From positions 1 through 64,000 of the forward strand of contig JAVBLI010000020.1 in NCBI GenBank assembly GCA_031553595.1: a DNA stretch of 64,000 bases. Direction: 5' to 3'. The translations under genes were made by a program, and so were the position numbers. The DNA is from RGIG3701 sp031553595 (GTDB taxonomy: Bacteria; Planctomycetota; Planctomycetia; Pirellulales; Thermoguttaceae). The notes below the pieces were generated by a model. The model worked only from the letters and a program-made list of their open reading frames with translations. It was not told where the DNA came from and ran no database searches. Numbering within the stretch: position 1 is the first letter of the stretch; every line of letters begins with the position of its first letter. Below are positions 59,366 through 64,000 of this stretch, piece by piece.

Positions 59366-59464
59366 AAGAAACAGCAGCCCGAAGCGTAAGCGAGGGATAA
59401 CGCCACCGATGGATGCCTTATTTTTCGGTCGCGCTATCCCTCGCTTACGCTTCGGGTTGTTGTT
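59366..59464 (+). repeat. Palindromic repeat family B, copy 1
   Basis: AAGAAACAGCAGCCCGAAGC to GCTTCGGGTTGTTG, with inner arms GTAAGCGAGGGATA/TATCCCTCGCTTAC that are almost perfect. The loop has GCCACCGATGG and TTTTTCGGTC, in the same orientation as the hybrid copy at 7483. It starts 15 bases after the DUF1598 stop. Confidence 0.88.
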
Positions 59465-59486
59465 AGCCCTCACCCCCCGAAAAATC

Positions 59487-61562
59487 ATGAAAACACAAAT
59501 TTTCGCAATCGTTTCCCTTTTTTGTTTTATCGTGGCTTCACCATTTTCACTCACAGCGGCCGAGTATGACGTCGTCATTTACGGCGGCACATCCGCGGCG
59601 GTGACGACGGCGGTGCAGGTGAAGAAGATGGGGAAAACGGTCGTGATCGTCTCGCCGGACAAACATCTGGGCGGGCTGTCAAGCGGCGGGCTGGGGTTCA
59701 CGGACTCCGGAAACGTCGGGACGGTCGGCGGGCTGTCGCGCGCGTTTTATGGCCGGGTGTATGAAGTTTATCAGCGGGACGAGACGTGGCGGTGGCAGAA
59801 AATGGACGCGTATGCGAACGTTGGGCAGGGCACGAAGGCGATGCTCCACGCCGACCGTACGATGTGGATTTTCGAGCCGCACGTGGCCGAGGCGGTGTTC
59901 GACGCGTGGGTGGCGGAGATGGAAATTCCCGTGGTGCGAGACACCTGGCTCGACCGCGAAAACGGTGTGAAGAAGGGTGGCGCCCGCATTACGGAAATCG
60001 TCACGCTGTGCGGAAAAACATTCCGTGGGAAGATGTTCGTCGACGCGACATACGAGGGCGACCTGCTGGCAGCGGCGGGCGTGGATTTTCATGTCGGGCG
60101 GGAGGCGAACAGCCAGTACGACGAAACGTGGAACGGCAACCAGGTCGGCATCCTGCACCACAACCACTTTTTCGCGCAGCCGGTGGATCCGTATGTGGTG
60201 GTGGGGTGTGTGAAGAGCGGGCTGCTGAAATACGTGGACGCAAGCGAGCCGGGAGTGCGGGGCGAGGCGGATGACCGCGTGCAGGCGTACTGCTTCCGGC
60301 TGTGCATGACCGACCACGAGCCGAACCGCATGCCGTTTCCGAAACCGGAGGGGTATAACGCGGACGATTACGAACTGCTGGCGAGGACGCTTGCTGGCGG
60401 GTGGCGCGACGTGTTCGGGAAATTCGATCGCATTCCGAATCACAAAACCGACACGAACAATTGCGGCCCGTTCAGCCTCGACGCGATCGGCATCAATTAC
60501 GCCTACCCGAACGCCACTTACGATCAGCGGCGCGAGATTATCGAAGAGCACGAAATTTATCAGAAGGGGCTGCTATACTTTCTGGCGAACGACGCGCGCG
60601 TGCCGGAAGATCTTCGCGTGCGGATGAGTCGCTGGGGGCTGGCGAAGGACGAATTTTTGGATAACGGGCACTGGCCGCACCAGCTTTATATCCGTGAGGC
60701 CCGGCGGATGGTCGGCGAATACGTCACCACCGAGCACGAGTGCCTCGGCCGGCGCGAGTGCCCCCGCCCCGTGGGGATGGGCTCTTACGTGCTGGATTCG
60801 CATAACGTCCGGCGGTATGTGAAGCCAGACGGTTTCGTGCAAAATGAAGGGGACATCGGCGTGCACCCGCCCCGGCCTTACGGAATCGATTACGGCTCGC
60901 TGGTGCCGAAACGTGGCCAGTGCGCGAACCTGCTGGTACCCGTGTGCGTCAGTTGCACGCACATCGCGTTCGGCTCGATCCGCATGGAACCCGTGTTCAT
61001 GATCCTCGGCCAGAGTGCCGGCACCGCGGCGGTGATGGCGATCGACGAAAACCTTGCCGTGCAGGATGTGGATTATGAAAAACTGGCAGAGCGGCTGATG
61101 GCGGACGGCCAGCGGCTGACGCATGACGGCGGCGGACACGGGAGTGTGGCGGTGAAAGACCTGGAGGGGACGGTCGTGGATAACCGGCAGGCTGAACTGG
61201 TTGGCGACTGGGTCGTGAGCCAGACACAACCGCAGTATGTGGGCCACGAATACATCCACGATAATAACAGCGAAAAAGGCGAGAAAAGCGTGACGTTCCG
61301 AGTGAAGGTGCCGCAGCCGGGTGTGTATGAAGTGCGGCTGGCGTACTCGGCGCTTGGGAACCGGGCGACGAACGTGCCGGTGACGATCACGCATGCCGAC
61401 GGAGCCGCGAATGTCACGGTGAATCAGCAAAAGACGCCGCCCGTGGATGATCTTTTCATTTCGCTGGGGCGATTTTCTTTCACGGACACGGCCGTCATTC
61501 GGATTTCCACCGCCGGCACGAACGGATTCGTGATCGCCGACGCGGTACAACTGCTGCCGTGA
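59487..61562 (+). CDS. Secreted FAD-dependent oxidoreductase with golvesin-like C-terminal domain
   Basis: A 691-residue protein. The ATG at 59487 gives a signal peptide (MKTQIFAIVSLFCFIVASPF, cleavage near TAA-EYD); the longer frame starts inside palindrome B1. Mature residues begin with an FAD-binding Rossmann motif, YDVVIYGGTSAAVTTA, and HLGGLSSGGLGFTD, typical of PF12831 FAD-dependent oxidoreductases abundant in planctomycetes and verrucomicrobia. The last 110 residues (VTFRVKVPQPGVYEVRLAYS, FVIADAVQLLP) form a golvesin/xly-type beta-sandwich likely to bind carbohydrate. The inferred role is oxidation of a sugar or polysaccharide unit outside the cytoplasm; the substrate is unknown. Confidence 0.87.
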   Translation: MKTQIFAIVSLFCFIVASPFSLTAAEYDVVIYGGTSAAVTTAVQVKKMGKTVVIVSPDKHLGGLSSGGLGFTDSGNVGTVGGLSRAFYGRVYEVYQRDETWRWQKMDAYANVGQGTKAMLHADRTMWIFEPHVAEAVFDAWVAEMEIPVVRDTWLDRENGVKKGGARITEIVTLCGKTFRGKMFVDATYEGDLLAAAGVDFHVGREANSQYDETWNGNQVGILHHNHFFAQPVDPYVVVGCVKSGLLKYVDASEPGVRGEADDRVQAYCFRLCMTDHEPNRMPFPKPEGYNADDYELLARTLAGGWRDVFGKFDRIPNHKTDTNNCGPFSLDAIGINYAYPNATYDQRREIIEEHEIYQKGLLYFLANDARVPEDLRVRMSRWGLAKDEFLDNGHWPHQLYIREARRMVGEYVTTEHECLGRRECPRPVGMGSYVLDSHNVRRYVKPDGFVQNEGDIGVHPPRPYGIDYGSLVPKRGQCANLLVPVCVSCTHIAFGSIRMEPVFMILGQSAGTAAVMAIDENLAVQDVDYEKLAERLMADGQRLTHDGGGHGSVAVKDLEGTVVDNRQAELVGDWVVSQTQPQYVGHEYIHDNNSEKGEKSVTFRVKVPQPGVYEVRLAYSALGNRATNVPVTITHADGAANVTVNQQKTPPVDDLFISLGRFSFTDTAVIRISTAGTNGFVIADAVQLLP

Positions 61563-61592
61563 GCGGGCGGTTTCGAAATGCGTCTTGTCATG

Positions 61593-61704
61593 AGAAACAG
61601 CAGCCCGGGAATGAAGCGCAACGTAATGACCGGATAGAATCGCCGGGATTTTCCCCACTTCTATCCGGTCATTGCGCTGCGCTCCATTCCCGGCTGCTGT
61701 TCTT
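61593..61704 (+). repeat. Palindromic repeat family A, copy 7
   Basis: AAACAGCAGCCCGGGAATG to CATTCCCGGCTGCTGTTC, with inner arms AATGACCGG/CCGGTCATT and a loop with GAATCGCCGGGA and CCCCACTTC. It starts 30 bases after the FAD oxidoreductase stop, between plus-strand genes. The loop orientation is plus. Confidence 0.92.
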
Positions 61705-61742
61705 GAGGATACCTCCATTTTATAACGGCTCAGGCGGAATAA

Positions 61743-61788
61743 AAATCCCCCGGTATCATTCAGACATTTTTCTGATGCCGGGGGATTT
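61743..61788 (+). terminator. Strong intrinsic terminator
   Basis: AAATCCCCCGGTATCA pairs with TGATGCCGGGGGATTT (one G-U pair), 14-base loop, followed by T's. It ends transcription from the FAD oxidoreductase gene. The A-rich 5' flank would make it work in both directions. Confidence 0.85.
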
Positions 61789-61886
61789 TTCATCTTTCAT
61801 GAACCCGGAAAATCGGGTATGATGGGGGAGATGTAACGGTTTCATGGATGTCTGAGAGACGAATTCTTAAAGGAAGGTATGAACAT

Positions 61887-63338
61887 ATGAATCGGATGCG
61901 TTTCATTTTTGGGTCGACGGTGCTGCTGGCGGGCAGTGTTTTTTGCGTGAACCCCGCATTTTCTCAAGACGCGACGGAGTATTCGCTGGTTTCGAAACGC
62001 GCTTCCGGCACGGTGGACGCGGTGCAGCGGAATATTGATGTGCAGGGGAAACTGCTTTATGAGGTGGATGCGAGCACGGGCCAGAGCGTGTCGCGGGTGA
62101 CGCCGGACGGTGCGGAGGGAATCGCGAATTCGGCGGTGCCGGGGCCGGTGAAAAAAGAGACGCAGGAAGTGCCGATTAAAGTGTCGGGCGTGCAGCGTTA
62201 TGAAGAAATGTTGATCGCGTCCGGGAATCTGCTCCAGGGGGAGGCGGCGGTGCCCACGCTCGGGGCGTGTTTTTTCCTGGCGGATGACGTGAAGATTACG
62301 GTGGGTGAACAGGATCAGTCGAATAAGCTGGATCTGAAAAAACCGCTTTTCGGGGTGGATATCCATGATGCGAAGGTGAATTTTTTCCGGCCCGGCGGTC
62401 TGCTGACCCGTGAGGAAAAGGAATTTCTGGATCAGCAGGGGAATACGCTGCTGTTGGATTTCCTGCTGCCGGGGAAGGATGTGAAAGTCGGAGACAGCTG
62501 GGATCAGTCGGCGGATGTGATGGCCCTGCTGCTGCAACTGGATATGGTGTTTCAACTGAAAGTGACCACGAAACTGACGGAAGTGAAAAACGGCACGGCG
62601 ATTCTTGACACGGAAGGCTGGGTGGATGGCAGCTCGGACGGGACGGCGTCCAAGATGGAAATTAAAGGGAAAATGTATTTTCACCTGGCCAGCGGGCGAA
62701 TCACGTGGAACGGCCTGATCATCCGTGAAACACACGCCGTGGGGCATGTGACGCCGGGCATGGAAATCATCGCGAGGCTACAGTACACGATTAAGCCGCT
62801 GGAAGAGTCCACCCGGCTGACGGAATCGGTGGTGTCAAAAATCGTTTTTGACGCGTCCCAGTATGAATTTTTGCGGTACGTGGATCCGGGAGGCGTGTGG
62901 GAATGCGAAATGGACGCGCGGTGGTTCGCGATGACGTATAATCAGCGGCGGGCCCCGTTTCGCATGGTGGATAAAGGCGTGCTGATCGCGCAGGCGACCA
63001 TCCTGACGACCCCGAAAGAAAGCTCGCCGGTGAATGTCACCATGGACGCGTTTCAGGATGAAATCAAAAAAAGTATCCCCGGGACAATTGACGAAATCGT
63101 GGATGCCGCGAAGACGGAAACGGAGGATGGTACGCGGATTTACCGGGTGGAAGTGAACGGACGCGTGGAAGAACTGCCGCTGAAATGGACGTATTACCAG
63201 ATTTATAAACCGGGCACGGAAGACCGGAAAGTGAACGCGAAACAGGTCACCATGGTGTTCACGGTGGAGGATAAACTCCAGGAGGAATTTCGTCAGGCGG
63301 ATGAGCATGTCCTGAAGACGTTTATGTGGGAGCCGTGA
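61887..63338 (+). CDS. Secreted protein of unknown function
   Basis: A 483-residue protein. The ATG at 61887 has AGGAAGG 9 bases upstream. The signal peptide is at 1-27 (FIFGSTVLLAGSVFCVNPAF, cleavage near SQD). The body is rich in beta strands (SLVSKRASGTVDAVQRNIDV, GKMYFHLASGRITWNGLIIR, NGTAILDTEGWVDGSSDG) with the phrase LPGKDVKVGDSWDQ, which recalls planctomycete proteins of DUF6263-like type; I am not certain. A C-terminal half contains FRMVDKGVLIAQATILTTP. Two spaced regions have the style of lipid- or polysaccharide-binding beta-barrels. Function is unknown. Confidence 0.75.
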   Translation: MNRMRFIFGSTVLLAGSVFCVNPAFSQDATEYSLVSKRASGTVDAVQRNIDVQGKLLYEVDASTGQSVSRVTPDGAEGIANSAVPGPVKKETQEVPIKVSGVQRYEEMLIASGNLLQGEAAVPTLGACFFLADDVKITVGEQDQSNKLDLKKPLFGVDIHDAKVNFFRPGGLLTREEKEFLDQQGNTLLLDFLLPGKDVKVGDSWDQSADVMALLLQLDMVFQLKVTTKLTEVKNGTAILDTEGWVDGSSDGTASKMEIKGKMYFHLASGRITWNGLIIRETHAVGHVTPGMEIIARLQYTIKPLEESTRLTESVVSKIVFDASQYEFLRYVDPGGVWECEMDARWFAMTYNQRRAPFRMVDKGVLIAQATILTTPKESSPVNVTMDAFQDEIKKSIPGTIDEIVDAAKTETEDGTRIYRVEVNGRVEELPLKWTYYQIYKPGTEDRKVNAKQVTMVFTVEDKLQEEFRQADEHVLKTFMWEP

Positions 63339-63365
63339 GGCTTTCACCGGTTTTTATGGAAAAAA

Positions 63366-63408
63366 AGAACGCCGCGGCACACGATTTTCGTGCGTCACGG
63401 CGTTTTTT
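63366..63408. terminator. Bidirectional terminator between convergent genes
   Basis: AACGCCG (63368-63374) pairs with CGGCGTT (63398-63404), with an inner CACACGA/TCGTGCG stem, A's before and T's after. It separates the plus-strand unknown gene from the convergent small secreted protein. Confidence 0.8.
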
Positions 63409-63450
63409 ATGTTTTACAGCGCATTTTCAGGTGGGAACGCTGCGTGCGGA

Positions 63451-63777
63451 TTATACCCCGGCGCGGCGGCGGACGGTGTTTCCATAAAAATGCCCCGGAC
63501 GGCTCGGACGGTCGGTAATCGGCATGCTTTTAATTTCCCGCCGGGTCATGCCATAATTGGCCACGTTACGCCCGCCACGCGGCGCGCCGACCATTTCGGA
63601 CGGCATTTGGGTGTTTTCTCCATCTTGATAGTAAAACGCCATAGCCGGGTGAGGCGTTTCCAGCATGGAGGAATATTGGTACGGGTACGGCGTCTGCGAA
63701 TCTTCGGCGGAAACGTTCTGAAGCCCGCTAAAAAGGACGGCCGAGCATGCGACGAAATAAAACAAGAATCGTTCCAT
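63451..63777 (-). CDS. Small secreted protein of unknown function
   Basis: 108 residues. The ATG at 63777 has GAGGTG 5 bases upstream, better than the TTG at 63780. It has a signal peptide (FLFYFVACSAVLFSGLQNV, cleavage near SAE). The mature part is short, polar and rich in Pro, Tyr, Gly and Arg (TPYPYQYSSMLETPHP, GAPRGGRNVANYGM, RPSRPGHFYGN) and ends with basic RRRAGV. There is no recognised domain. It has its own near-consensus promoter. Possibly an envelope-associated small protein. Confidence 0.7.
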   Translation of the reverse strand: MERFLFYFVACSAVLFSGLQNVSAEDSQTPYPYQYSSMLETPHPAMAFYYQDGENTQMPSEMVGAPRGGRNVANYGMTRREIKSMPITDRPSRPGHFYGNTVRRRAGV

Positions 63778-63854
63778 CAATTCACCTCAAAAATTCTATT
63801 TGATTCAGGAAAAACACAGGGGAACTTTATTTGTTCCCATCATAATCTTCTAAT

Positions 63855-63882
63855 ATTATACCACTTCGGAAGAACATGTCCA
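63855..63882 (-). promoter_or_regulatory. Promoter of the small secreted protein
   Basis: On the minus strand TGGACA (63882-63877), a 16-base spacer and the perfect TATAAT (63860-63855), about 75 bases before the start codon. 63883-64000 shows nothing recognisable. Confidence 0.65.
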
Positions 63883-64000
63883 CCAACTTGCGCGGAAAAA
63901 AAGTGTAAAACCTCTCGGGGCACCGTGATAAAAGCGATAAAAACGTCACATTTTAAATCGCAAAACGCTGGATGTGTGCCCCGAAACGGAAGAATCCGGC

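Overview
The window looks like chromosomal DNA of a Planctomycetota bacterium, most likely near the Pirellulales. This is inferred from gene content and not tested by phylogeny. The clues are a secreted DUF1598 protein, a sigma/anti-sigma pair with a DUF1559-like pseudopilin domain, a TPR protein with two RNA-polymerase alpha-CTD domains, a PEP-CTERM protein, a RDD/SpoIIM - DUF4129/DUF4350 - MoxR - DUF58 operon, LRR proteins, and many secreted carbohydrate-active enzymes. Coding DNA is GC-rich and intergenic DNA AT-richer. Vegetative promoters resemble TTGNNA-16/17-TANAAT. TAG, TAA and TGA all serve as ordinary stops.

Layout. 1-8.5 kb: tail of a probable transposase, gyrA, dapB, an asparagine-synthetase-like gene without the glutaminase cysteine, a lactonase and bacterioferritin. 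8.5-12.2 kb: mutS with a tightly coupled DUF1848 gene. 12.2-18.3 kb (minus): a secreted propeller-like gene interrupted by an in-frame TAG, a secreted SGNH-like protein and a GH38-like enzyme. 18.4-26 kb (minus): fmt/def, a membrane protein, UDP-glucuronate decarboxylase, a degenerate receiver protein and a DUF11-repeat surface protein. 26.4-30.5 kb (minus): fructan locus, a GH32 enzyme plus a sugar MFS transporter. 30.7-35 kb (plus): Tat-exported TIM-barrel protein, SpoU methyltransferase and two tandem LRR paralogues. 35-37.4 kb (minus): ECF sigma factor and pseudopilin-like anti-sigma factor. 37.6-38.3 kb: tRNA-Thr(CGT) followed by a gene-free stretch with a 64-bp tandem repeat and a strong terminator. 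38.3-44 kb (plus): TPR-alphaCTD protein, glycosyltransferase, alginate-lyase-like protein and GH97. 44.1-52.2 kb (plus): the RDD/SpoIIM-MoxR-DUF58 operon. 52.5-64 kb: PEP-CTERM protein, coaE, hisD, LRR-like protein, DUF1598, a secreted FAD oxidoreductase and two secreted unknowns.

The most striking non-coding signal is in the intergenic DNA, which carries several unrelated families of long palindromic repeats. The main family (A, about 100-120 bp) occurs seven times. Every copy has its asymmetric loop in the same orientation on the plus strand, although four copies lie between minus-strand genes and three between plus-strand genes. That suggests a polarity set by replication or chromosome organisation and not by transcription.

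Many enzymes here are exported: GH32, GH38-like, GH97, alginate lyase-like, SGNH-like and FAD oxidoreductase. This fits a polysaccharide-degrading lifestyle. The MoxR/DUF58 operon, the PEP-CTERM protein, the DUF11 protein and UDP-xylose synthesis point to an elaborate cell envelope.
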